This document shows positions 44,666 through 55,850 of a DNA stretch of 64,000 nt, in pieces. Position 1 is the stretch's first letter; each line of letters starts with the position of its first letter. The stretch lies in assembly GCF_000218685.1 (NCBI RefSeq), contig NW_006763294.1, forward strand, positions 786,475 to 850,474, read 5' to 3'. This DNA comes from Serpula lacrymans var. lacrymans S7.9 (Eukaryota; Basidiomycota; Agaricomycetes; Boletales; Serpulaceae). A program made the translations under genes and the position numbers. Under the pieces are notes generated by a model. It was given only the letters and a program-made list of their open reading frames with translations, did not search any database and was not told the DNA's origin.

Positions 44666-46979
44666 CTACTTCTGATCAGATCTAGTTCCCCATTTCACTG
44701 AGAAAGACTCTAGTTTCCTTTTGACTCTGCCGGTCATCATGCTATCGGCGTCCTTGGAGTGATTCGGATAAATTTTGGATGTTCACTGAAAAGAAAACCA
44801 TGTGACGTACCCTTTGTAGTCTTACTATGTCTGCTCTTAGGGCATCACTCTTGTCACAGGTATCATTCCGCAATGCCCTGAGCTCGCGTGGTAGCGAGTA
44901 AGGATGTGATGAGTTCATTGGGGAACATTTATAAGTTGCAGCGAGAGGCGGATGCTGGTAGCCGCACCTTTATAGATAATGATTTTTCAACCATGTGATG
45001 ATCTGGCTTTAAGTTATCCAAGACTCACAAGTCTGCCAGGCTCATAGGAAGGGAATTGACCCATTCCTGTTGTTTCCGAGATACATCTTGCGCCTTGTGC
45101 GCCAAACTCTGAAGTTCTTGTGATAGATCCTCGCGAGTTAGCAATATTAATGGAGAGTGCGCGATTCTTATATCTATCAACGTCAGGAGAAATTTAACGC
45201 TAGCGGAAGATGAGACATTGGAAGTCAAATTACCTTTCAGTCGTTTCAGTAAGTTCATCATCTTCACCTCTAAAGATTGACTATTGTCATCAGCAGCGTT
45301 CCTGTCCTCGCTCATCTTGTTATGAATCTCTATTCCCTTATGAGAATCATCGACGATCTCTTCTAATTCTTCAACAAGTGCTCCAACGAGGGCTTGTGCT
45401 TCATATGCAATGTCATTGAGGGTACGCAGATTCTCTGAAATATCCTCTAATGGTGGTAGCAGATGAGTCGTCAGCTCCGTCCCAACCTTCAAATGAGTAA
45501 AAATCGGATTTAGAAAATTATCAGACGACAAGAGAAGAAATATACTTACTTCATTCAACAGTGCCTCATGTGCCTCAAGAATATCAATTTGATCGTTGTT
45601 CCACGCACTCTCTAGTTCCGCTTCAATGTCAATGTTTAGGCTAGTGCCATTATCACCATCAGGCCAAGAACTCTCTAAACTGGTTCCTAAGTTGCCCAGT
45701 ACTTCTAAGACAGAGGTCTTTAATTCGCCACTCAAAATCTCATCTGCGGAGGTCAGTTGTTGCTTATAAACAGCGTCCTGGGCTGCTTCTGCCAGAGTCA
45801 CAGGACATGTATTAGCTCTATGCGCCTTTTCGCTGAAAATCCGCTGCAGCCTCGCAGCATCTTGCTTCACTTGTTCCGTAGATGGCAGATTTCCATAGAC
45901 CGTTTTAATGGCATGTAGCCTTGATTCGAGCAAGCAAATTATTTGGGAACGAATGTCGTAAATTGACGCGAGTGACGATCTTAAGTCATCGAGGGAAGAG
46001 AATGCTTCACGCGAAAGTTCTGTAGATGAGCTCTTTAGCGTACATTCAGCTCAAGCCAGTTAAGAAGTTTACTTCGCTCCCTCTTGTTATCAATGTCAAC
46101 CACATCGATCAAACCTATAGCGGCATCGACTGCCGAAGCGCTTACTCCATCTGCCTGTTGAAGAAAGGAAATGAGTGAATATATGCTGCTCATCTTAACA
46201 AATACTGACACTGAAAGACAGATCTTGTATGGAATCTTGTCTAAGCCTTATGCTGTCCTCTTTGTGATTAATGATGGCTCGAAGATCCTTGGATGTACTT
46301 CTTGCCTTCTCTGACGCGATCCTAAATAGAATGAAATGGAGACAACATAAGTCCTTACAGATCGAATGGTTCGATATTTTCACTCCCTTGGTTAGTTGTA
46401 GTCTATGTCTCAAACGTTGCACATGCTCCTCCAATAGTTCAGATTCTGAATTCATAAACTCCGTCTGTGACCTTAACATACATGGTTCATAATGCCGCTG
46501 CCGCTGGATAATGTATGATGGAACATACTTTAAAACTGCAGTTGTTTGATATCCAGGAGGAGCAGGCAACATAATTTCACTTTCCAAGTCAAGGTTATCG
46601 CAAAGTCCAATGGACGATGCTCGCTTTAGACTTTTGCGATGTCAGATATCTGTTTGAGTTCCATTATCTATGATACGGACCTCTGTACCTCCTCGGATTC
46701 TAAAGCAAGATGTTGTAAGGATGTTCTGTACTGCGTGCTTGATATTCCATCTTCACAATCCGTAATGTGTTCCAAGCCAACTTCACCGTCCGCAAGCTGA
46801 TCCACGAAGAACTGAATTAATCTCTTTCCAGATGGAAGATCCAGAGCCCACTCGATATCTGTGGGTGATATTGAAGGACCTCCGAGATGATTCAATAAAG
46901 ACGCTAGCTGTTCCTGACAGTTCTCTGAAGAAACCATATTGTTATGTTCGTAGGTTGTGGCGGGTAGCTGAAGGCTCAT
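44666..46979 (-). CDS. augmin complex subunit HAUS3-like
   Basis: HAUS3 is a coiled-coil subunit of augmin, which recruits gamma-tubulin to spindle microtubules to nucleate branches. The N-terminus shows the family pattern: LLNHLGGPSISPTDIEWAL then DLPSGKRLIQFFVDQL. Further exons code long helices (ESELLEEHVQRLRHRLQL, KARSTSKDLRAIINHKEDS, ADGVSASAVDAAIGLIDVVD, ESRLHAIKTVYGNLP, ALVGALVEELEEIVDDSHK). The frame that stops at 45025 is not the end: a donor at GACTT^GTGAGT leads to two more exons (LPRELRALRNDTCDKSDALR, then MTGRVKRKLESFSVKWGTR), ending at 44666. The assignment rests on the N-terminal motif and coiled coils. The start (46979) lies 374 bp from the divergent gene at 47354. Confidence 0.75.
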
Positions 46980-47353
46980 CGAGCTGAAAGTCACAGTCAC
47001 GTGAAGCAGACGCGTCGCGTATATTCACGTGATTCCATTGCCACCATAACCGCACACTAGGCAACCATCCAAATTTATCTTTCTGGCATTACTACACGCC
47101 GCTGCAGCCGAAAAGTAAACAGGTACTGTCACAGTATTATGATTACCGCAAACACCTAGTATCGCACATTTCCCCTTTTCGCTGTGAAACAAATCACATA
47201 TTTTCATCTTTTTCTTTCTACAGTTACTTACACTGTTTTCCGCCGTCCAACCGTGACCCAAGCTGGTCGGTATCTCTCTTTTTAGCTGGCATTTGCATTA
47301 CAGCAATCCGGCTGTCCACTCTTTTCGTGTTTAATCCGGAATCGTTCATTATC

Positions 47354-48688
47354 ATGTCTAAACCTTCCGCAGTCACAACCTGCTTCAAGTTCAACGTTCT
47401 GTCTGCTGTATGGCTCTTACTTTTCCTTGCCAGCACCGCCCTTGCCACTCCGACGCCAACTAGAGAAGGTCATGGTGCATACACGTATAGCCAATTATCC
47501 AACTTCCAGCGTGACGTCGTCCAGACCAACTCGGCTGGCGCTACAGGTGTTTACAACCCCACTACCAGTCAGCAAGTCCCTCAAGGGGTCGCCTCCGATG
47601 GAAGTGGAAGTGGTTTCTCAATTCCGGCTATACTCTGGGTAGCTTTCTCTTTCACGACTGGTGCTCCGCTCATGCTAGCGGGCATTCGAGGATGGCGTTT
47701 CACAACTGGAACTGCTCTAGGGCTGACTATCGCCGTTTGCTGTTTGTATATTCCTATTCTTACTTCTGAGGTTTAACATGCTGAGACCTTCGAAACAGCA
47801 TGGGCCGCGTTCACAAATACTATGAGCGGTGGTGGAATCTCAGACTTAGTGCTGACGATCCTTGTATTGGTTTTGTTCGGCTTCGGCTTCGCTCTAGGCC
47901 TTCTAGAAGCAGGGCGCATAGCCGGATTGTTACTTTTGGGAATCCTTGGTGGACTGGCTCTAGGGATTCGCATTATATTACTTCGTCCCGGTCTTTTGAT
48001 AACAGGAACACGCCTTTACGTCCTTAACTGGTTATTAATCGCACTGGTTGGTCTTCTTGGCATATCATTGATCCTTTTAAGACAAAGGGCTGGAATTGTG
48101 AGTCGTTCTGCTTTCATCCTATGATGACTGCTAAATTGTGGATGCTACGACAGACACTTGGTTCTGCCTCGATAGGAACGTTTCTTTGTTGTTTGGGTTT
48201 AGACCTAATCATCAACAAACAGTCTGGTCTGAGTTGCGGTCTCCGATATCTCTTTGATAGAAATCCTTCGCATTTGGTGGTATGTCGTTATCTCCTCGCG
48301 ATAGACTGCTTGTTGACAATATTGTCCAGTATATATTGAATAACGGCTATGAACCTCCCAAAACGACTCCGATTTTACTTGCGATTTCTTTAGCTCTCAC
48401 GTGTGTTACTTTTAAAAGTATTTCTTCGGATTCTTTCTAATCCTTTGTGCTTAATACAGTCCTGCTTTCGCATACATGCAACATCGTTTGTTTCCACATA
48501 CCTTTTCTCGTAAATCCCCGCGTGACGATGAAATATCCGTCGGTACTGTGGTTTCGCCAGAGGAAACAAAACCTCTGAGTCCGGAGTCCTCTAGCATAGA
48601 GTCATCGTCGTCTGCTGTGGATTCAGAGAAACCTACGGACTCGCCCTCAACACCTTCAACACCTTCATCGCCGCCTCCACCATCCTGA
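47354..48688 (+). CDS. multi-pass membrane protein, DUF4203/TMEM198-like
   Basis: The protein begins with a signal peptide (FNVLSAVWLLLFLASTALA, ending ATPTPT). After a Ser/Gln-rich luminal stretch come about seven hydrophobic segments in Gly-rich spacing (IPAILWVAFSFTTGAPLMLAG, TALGLTIAVCC, LVLTILVLVLFGFGFALGLL, IAGLLLLGILGGLALGIRII, LNWLLIALVGLLGISLILL, PILLAISLALT). The C-terminal tail is cytoplasmic-like and very rich in Ser/Pro/Glu. Introns near 47745-47805 and at about 48098, 48290 and 48401 join in frame. The pattern matches the fungal DUF4203 family, whose role is unknown. The start is at 47354, just after an in-frame upstream Met at 47327. Confidence 0.78.
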
Positions 48689-49671
48689 ATGATATTCGTT
48701 CCAAGTCTTTTCGTTGTACATCATCTTTAGAGGGTAACTTTGTGGAATCCCGGTGCTCTACATGGCCGTTGCTTTCTTTGTTTGCTCCATCCCATGGACT
48801 TGCCGTTAGATTATCTTCAAGCTACAGACCTAGATTTAGACTGCATTGGTCACTTCCTTAGACTTATGGACCTTGTTTCGGACACTCATTTTTACCGCTA
48901 GCAGTGATCATTGCACATTCAATTGATGTGTGCTACGTACACCGTGGACATTAACGTTGGATACGTACCCTGCAGAGTTACTACTAATACACAGTACAGT
49001 TGCATTTCATATTACTCGTTGTAAGACGATGTCGATCAAGTGGCTTATCTCAATAGCACCAGAGGTCGTGATACTTGCCACAGATATGACAACCTGGGAC
49101 GCTGGCATGTGAAACTCGGAGTCGGCGACTCGCTGTGAAGTAAGAGGGTTTCATTGTATCATATGATAATCTAGGATACAACAGGGGTCAGCGTTGACAA
49201 GAATGCTAGTACAGTAATGTGCTGGCTCGCTCTCTGTTCCAGCGGAACGGAAGATCATGGCACCGTCGGACCTCAGCGGAACATGCAAGTTAAAACCAAA
49301 GGCCGACAAGGGCGGTAAATATGTACATGTTTGTATAGGTGGATTTGGAGATAGTGGTGGTAGCGAGTTGTATACCACGAGAATGCATGCGTATAGCGGA
49401 CTAAGAGCGGGGGAGGACAAGTCTTTTGGCCTGCCATTGTCCGTGCATGAGGCCAATGAAAGACTGAACTGCGTCGGGACTAATGCGGCTCTTTCCTAAA
49501 TAGGAAATGTTGAGAATTCACATGTTTATGTCCGCTCTGAAGAGGTCGGATGGGACATAGTCCATTATTCATTGCTCCTTTACCTTAGTACTAGCGCTAG
49601 CTTACCAGGGCTGGTGACTCATCCTTGCAATATCCAGGTCGCGAATCTAGAACAACAGAGAGCGCTTAGCT
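48689..49671. other. intergenic, no gene recognised
   Basis: Frames of up to 100 codons occur on both strands, but none shows splice continuity or recognisable motifs. Confidence 0.5.
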
Positions 49672-50937
49672 ATGTCTCGAGCAGGGAAAAAGAAACCAGT
49701 AGGTTTTGCAACGCACATTACCGCTGGTGGACTAGCAGGGGGAATGGAGGCGGTGAGTAATAGAAAAGATCTCGTTAATGGTATTGTAGCTGATTGTGTT
49801 TGAACATTTGTTCAGCTGTGTTGTCAGCCGCTGGACACCATCAAGGTGAGAATGCAGTTATCCAAGTCGGGGTTGGCACCTGGGGTAAGTGCAAGCAAGA
49901 CTCCCTGGCTATGAGTAACGAGAAGCTGATTGACCAGGGAAATCCTGCGATAGACGAAACCCAGGGGTTTTATTGCCACTGGTATCTTGATTGTGAGACG
50001 TGAAACACCATTGGCTTTGTATAAAGGTCTTGGAGCTGTTCTTTCGGGAATCGTGCCAAAAATGGCCATTCGTTTTGCAAGCTTTGAAACATACAAAGGC
50101 TGGTTGGCCGACAAAACAACTGGAAATACCAGCGTCGGTTCCATCTTTATTGGTTAGTTGTGTTGCCTCCTTTTGGAAAAGAAATCCTAAACAGGGGTAT
50201 CCATCAGCTGGTCTCGCTGCAGGGACTACTGAAGCGGTAGCTGTAGTTACGCCAATGGAGGTGGTGAAAATCCGCCTACAGGCCCAGCAGCATTCTCTCG
50301 CTGATCCACTAGAAGCACCCCGGTACCGCAATGCAGGACATGCGGTGTACACAATAATTCGAGAGGAAGGAATAGCAACACTATACCGAGGTGTCTCTCT
50401 TACAGCTCTGCGGCAAGCCACTAATCAAGGTGAGAGCTAAACATTCATCACGACTTTGACTTCCAGGGAGAAGTGGCTGAATAGTGTATTTGCAGGTGCC
50501 AATTTCACTGCCTACCAAGAAATCAAGAAGTTAGCCCATCGATATCAACCTGAACTTCAAGAGCTACCATCTTACCAGCACATGATCATCGGTCTCATTT
50601 CCGGGGCTATGGGGCCATTCTCCAACGCTCCAATAGACACGATAAAAACACGTAAGTGGGAAGCCTCCTGCCAAAACAAACAACCTTCTAATTATTGTTT
50701 ATATAAGGATTACAGAAGGCCACGGCGGAGCCAGGGCAATCTGCGTTTCAGCGAATACAGCTGATCGCCTCTGATATGTGGCGGCAAGAGGGTGTCAGAT
50801 CCTTCTACAAGGGAATAACCCCACGTGTGTTGCGAGTTGCACCTGGGCAGGCGATTGTATTCGCAGTGTACGAACGAGTGAGCACGATGATCGAGAAGTT
50901 GAAAGTAACCACGAGCGAGGACCACTATTCGGAGTGA
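49672..50937 (+). CDS. SFC1: mitochondrial succinate/fumarate carrier
   Basis: Inner-membrane carrier that imports succinate in exchange for fumarate, linking the glyoxylate cycle to gluconeogenesis on C2 carbon sources. All three mitochondrial carrier repeats are present with their signature P-x-(D/E)-x-x-(K/R): QPLDTIKVRMQ, TPMEVVKIRLQ and APIDTIKTRLQ. The family-specific stretch GLISGAMGPFSNAPIDTIK identifies the SFC1 subgroup. Introns interrupt at 49753, about 49885, 50152, about 50431 and about 50653; the last one splits the Arg of TRLQK. The C-terminal repeat has GITPRVLRVAPGQAIVFAVY. No presequence, as usual. Confidence 0.93.
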
Positions 50938-51265
50938 TTGTAGGATAATGTAGGACTTTTTATGGTCGAGCGACCTATGACAGGATGATAACGCTGTAAT
51001 GTGTGATACCCATAGTATTGTATAACCACAACTTGAGAGGTTTGGTTTAGTGTCAAGTTTGGCCTTGGGGGAATTTTCACTGTTTAGGCCCGGGCCGTGT
51101 AGCCGGCTATCAAGACATCTCCAGCAACCTCAGGCTCAAAGTTGACCCTGGAAGTTCTCAACACCATACCGGCTACTGCTACTAAGCTTTCAAACTTTGG
51201 TTTACCGTCACCTACAGCTGGTCTTAGAGGACAACAAGTCGATTCTGCATCTTAACTTGAACGAC
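50938..51265. other. intergenic, no gene recognised
   Basis: 3' end of the carrier gene and promoter region of the next gene. Confidence 0.5.
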
Positions 51266-52541
51266 ATGTCCGGAGTACCAAGGAAGATCCTGATGCTACA
51301 CGGGCAAGTCACCTTAAAAGATGGTTATATTTTCATTGCAATGAGTGTTGAATTGACAGGTACTCCCAAAATGCGATTATTTTCAGTAAACGCGTTAGTC
51401 ATTACAATGCTCGTTTTGAATGATTCTGCTAATTTACATCGTGGGGTCCATATGTGAAGCTGGGAGCACTCCGCAAGTCTCTTGGGAAAGAGATCGAACT
51501 GGGTATATCGATGTCGTATCAAATTCATGGTACTTTGCTTATATTTATTATAGTATTTGTGGATGGACAAACTGTTCTCCACCCCATTGACCTTGTGGGC
51601 TTATCGTTCCCGACGACATCGCTGGATGCTTTGGGAGCGCCTGAAGCTTCTGCAGCAGATTCAGATCCCTCCCTCACACCACGGGCATGGTGGAGGTCTA
51701 ACCCAGAACGAACAGTGGCGCATGGGTTAGATGAATCTTTGCTTATGCTTAAAGAAGTATTAAAGCGCGATCGGTTCGATGTGAGTTGTGTTTCATCTTA
51801 ATCACTGAACACTTTTTTTTTATCCGATTGGGCTGCAGGGTGTCTTTGGTTTCAGGTGAGTCCAGCTTACTATGTATAATCTGGCGCCAATGAAGGGGAG
51901 TACGTCAGTCAAGGGGCAGCCATGGCAGCTCTGCTTGCAGCTTTGGTTTGTATTCAGTTTCCTCTTTCTAGAGCTTCATGTGGATGCTGGACTTTTTACG
52001 TTCCTCTATAGCTCGAAAGACCTCACTTGTACCCTCCATTTCTTGTCGATGGTCAACCTCTCCACCCACCGTTGTACGTCCGTTTCCCCATGTATAGGTG
52101 AGGCTTAACTGAGTCTTGCAAAGCCAATTTTGTGTTTCGGTATCAGGGTTCAGGGCACCCGGAGCCCTCAGTGCTGAAGTTTTCAGCTCGCCTTTCTCCA
52201 CCCCAACAGTTCATGTCATTGGCAGGACAGATTTCATAGTCACAGAGGAGCGATCTAAAGTGCTACTTGAACTTTCCACTAACGCAAGAAAAGAAGAACA
52301 TGGCGGAGGTTCGTCCTTGTCACTTTCAGGACCATTGTCTTTAACCATACATAAACACACTCGTTAATGTGCTGTAGGGCATTTTGTGCCTTCAAAGGCT
52401 AACTGGAGGAACTTCTTCCGTGACTACTTCCACAACCCAGGAGGGAGCGTCGCCTCCCCTGGAACTTCGTCAGTGACAAGTTCCGGTGCAGCAACTCCAA
52501 TGACCTCTGATCCCGCGAACGGCCCAAATGCCAACCTGTGA
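51266..52541 (+). CDS. FSH1-type serine hydrolase, copy 1
   Basis: Alpha/beta hydrolase of the fungal FSH family. The start is PRKILMLHG (oxyanion-side HG). The exons that follow carry YSQNAIIFSKR, LGALRKSLGKEIEL, VFVDGQTVLHP, the nucleophile elbow GVFGFSQGAAMAALLAAL, LYPPFLVDGQPLHPP, CVSVSGF, the acid GRTDFIV and the catalytic His in GGHFVPSK. Thus Ser, Asp and His are all in place. The tail is Ser/Thr/Pro/Gly-rich. The first intron (51304-51359) uses a GC donor (GG^GCAAGT). Substrates of the family are mostly unknown; some members take part in secondary metabolism. A second copy follows 0.8 kb downstream. Confidence 0.88.
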
Positions 52542-53369
52542 AGCACCTAGAAACCCGTTCTGCAGTAGATTATTAGAGAATGCTCAAATCGACTGTATTT
52601 TTACAAGACTGACCACTATCATCCAGATGCCACTCAGCATATCATCCGTCCTGGACTCTTCACTATGTCGCCCGATCAGAACCAGCGTGATTCTCAGCTT
52701 AGATTATGTTTGTATGTGTGGGCGATAACATAAATCCTGCACTACAATCCAATGTTTACGTGTTATATTCGTGTCCCTTGGAGTCAGAAGGATCGGTGAG
52801 GTACACCGGCCCGCCACAGAACTTGGGGTGAACAAGGTTCTCCAAGTCGCGCTCGGAACTTGGCTTGTATTCTGGTTGAATGTGAACAGCAGGTTGACCG
52901 TTGTCTCGGGAGGACGAAAAAGATATTTTATTGGTAAGGACCGATACGAATTGGATATGCTGACGGCACTATGGCTAGTATAACCCTAGTAAGTGCCAAT
53001 CTATCTCAGCAGGATGCTATTTATTATTCAACTGTTCCCTAATAATGCGTAGGAAGTTTTTTTTTTCATAGTCACCGCGGTCAATTCGAATACCTGGGAC
53101 GCGAATATGAAGCCTACTGTATAAATCAAGGGTATTAAACAAATAAATTGGAAGAAACATACTATGAAGGTTGGCGCATGAAAAATGGAAATCAGCCGAG
53201 GTAAGTATCCGAGGTATAAAATATGTTTTACAATCTAACAATAACTGTCTTTGGGTTAGTCCAGAAGCTGGGAGACCATCGTGGGTTTGAGACTGTGAAT
53301 TCCATCCCGAACATATAAGTACCAAGGTCAACGCCAGTTTTTACAAGTTTCAACTGTATGATTGCTAGC
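52542..53369. other. intergenic between tandem hydrolases
   Basis: No coding signal recognised. Confidence 0.5.
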
Positions 53370-54614
53370 ATGACGTCTTCTGGACCACGACCGAAGGTGC
53401 TAGTGCTTCACGGGTAAGGGCTTAGAAAGCCATAATCGTCGTGAAATGATGCTGATCCTTGTTTTCCCTTTTCACAATCGATTGTAAAATCGAAGGCAAG
53501 CGCAAAACGCTATATATTTTAGCAAGAAGGTAATTAAATATTCAATTTCTGATCTGGAATCTGTTTACACAATACAACGCGTCGTACAGCTCAAGAATCT
53601 TCGCGAGCTGTGTAAAGAGCAATATGAACTTGGTAAGCGATGCGCTGATAAATATTTGTCTTGTACTTACCTTTTGTCTTAGTGTTTATCGACGGACCTT
53701 TCAAGCTTCACCCAGTGTCCACCAATTCAGAGCCTTTTCCTGCGCACGGACCAGCACAAGATCGCGAATTCCGAGCCTGGTGGGGCGTGGACATGGCAAG
53801 CAAGATACTGACATATGGCTTAGAGGAGTGTTTAATGATGCTCAAGGAGGTTCTAATGGGTAACCATTTTGCAGTGGGTTTCGTTCACTTTGTAAGTTTA
53901 TCAGAGGTGTTAATGAAGACTTTTCCCCTCTATGCCAGGGTGTTCTCGGTTTTAGGTGAGAACCGTGGTTTCGTATTGTTTGCAGGTTTTACGTGATAGT
54001 GTCTGATCTGTTACTGAGTAAGCCAAGGAGCAACCACTGCCTTGTTGCTCGCTGCTCTGGTGGGTTCCACCTCTGTTTTCAATAAAGAGAAAATTCATAT
54101 CCAACCTTCTGTGATATTGATATATAGCTAGAAAAACCTTCTCTGTACCCCTCGTTTTCGCACAATGGCCAAGCTCCTCATCCTCCATTGTAAGTATTGT
54201 CATTCGTGTGGTATCATAAGATAATTTATCTTGGCTTACTGTTGTCTGATCAGTCAATTCTGTATATCTATCTCTCCAGCTATTCCAACACATCCTCTCA
54301 TTCGTCACGTAATGAGCTTACCATATTCGACTGCCACGCTTCATCTTAGTGGGAAGACCGATGTTGTCGTTGACAATGCTGAACCATTCATCAGTTGGTC
54401 CACCAATGGGAGAGTAGAGGAACATCCCGGTGGTGCGAAATATTTAACCAAACATTCTATCAAACTGCTTACTGTATCCCTTACCGATATATTAGGTCAT
54501 TTCGTCCCCCCAGCAGTCAAATGGCAGAAGCTCTTATACGATTACATGATGGAATGGTGCTCGCCATGTGCCGGACGCCGTACGTTATATGCTTTTTACT
54601 ATTTCGTTCCATAA
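53370..54614 (+). CDS. FSH1-type serine hydrolase, copy 2
   Basis: Tandem paralogue of the gene at 51266-52541, same strand and same exon order. Features: GPRPKVLVLHG, QAQNAIYFSKK, LKNLRELCKEQYEL, VFIDGPFKLHP, FRAWWGVDMASKILTYGLEE, nucleophile motif GVLGFSQGATTALLLAAL, LYPSFSHNGQAPHPP, CISISPAI, acid in SGKTDVVVD and catalytic His in GGHFVPPAVKW. The first intron here has the normal GT donor (GG^GTAAGG). It lacks the Ser/Pro-rich tail of copy 1 and ends shortly after YDYMMEWCSPCAG. The triad is intact, so it is probably active. Confidence 0.87.
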
Positions 54615-55850
54615 ATTGACCATCGAAATCGTTGCCTTAGTTCCAATGCACTCCGTACCACACTCATGCGTCTGACCTTGATAATAATCCGCGATGTCGT
54701 ACTAGTCATGCGATAACCAAACGTACTATTGGAAGTCATAACCAACCTACCGTATTGAACGCCTCATGTTAATGCCATAGATGGATTTTCTCAGAGGAAT
54801 CGCATTTACATCCCCATTGTAACCTGTTCTCCTACCTCGTGCATGACTTCGAAAGTCCCACAACTATACAGAAGCTGAGGAACTCACTGGCATGCCGAAG
54901 GTATGTAAGGGTTATTGGGCCGCACTTATACCCTTGACTGCAAGATGTGCAACAGACCCACTGATTTACTTTGACCAGCGGTCAGACTGCTTTGATTAGA
55001 AATAGAGCGGTAATATATACATCCGATACGTCGAAAAAGGCTTTCGCAATATATGACTCCAGTGACTATGCCAAATAGGAAAATAAACTTCAGAAGACAG
55101 GTAATCACCTAGAAGGTACAGTTAACGTAGTCTTCTTTCTGGGGGGCCCCCTTGCAGGAGACTAATAATCCACTCTGGCACTTCGATGCTGACCATGCTG
55201 ACCAAATCAGGAGCATCACACGGACCTCATCGAGGCCAGCCAGTTCCGATCTGCACTAAATAATGCCTGCGGGTATTTCAGCGGGCCACGCCACCGGACT
55301 TGATAAGACTGATTTGGAAGTGCTTTTATCGATCTACATCTTCCGAAACACAGATGCTTCTAAAAGAACACTGATGAGCTTTGATGAGTGTGACTTCTGC
55401 CACAGGAAAGCTAAGATAAGTATCAAATACCTTCGGAGCTTCTCCTGCCAGGACGTGAATGTTGACCTTCGTAATACCGCACCACGATGCTGATGGCAAG
55501 CCATATGAATACCGAGAGCTCGTGAAATCCTCGGTCGATAATGATCTTGAGGACAAAACGCAAAGGTAAGACCAAGGAAAGTCGTTATGTTGTATGTCTG
55601 ATGATGTTTTATCAAAAGATCGGTGCACAGGAACGATGGGAGAGCTGCGATAACTGTGACATTAACGTGACATAGAACGTGACCTGACTGTAATAAAATA
55701 GTTAATTACGCTATTCTTGTGATGTTCCCACGGCAGTAAACAGTAACATACACCCGTAATTTGGTCCAAGGATGGGCAACATTCTTCATCCTTTCTTTCT
55801 TGCGGCGCGTTTGCCTCCATTCGTATCTTCAACGCGTTTTGTCAGTAACA
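54615..55850. other. intergenic, no gene recognised
   Basis: Only short frames. The end contains the promoter of the transportin gene. Confidence 0.5.

Noticed and set aside
49151..49499. Frames of 80-101 codons on both strands
   Set aside because: No splice partners, no recognisable motif; they mirror each other.
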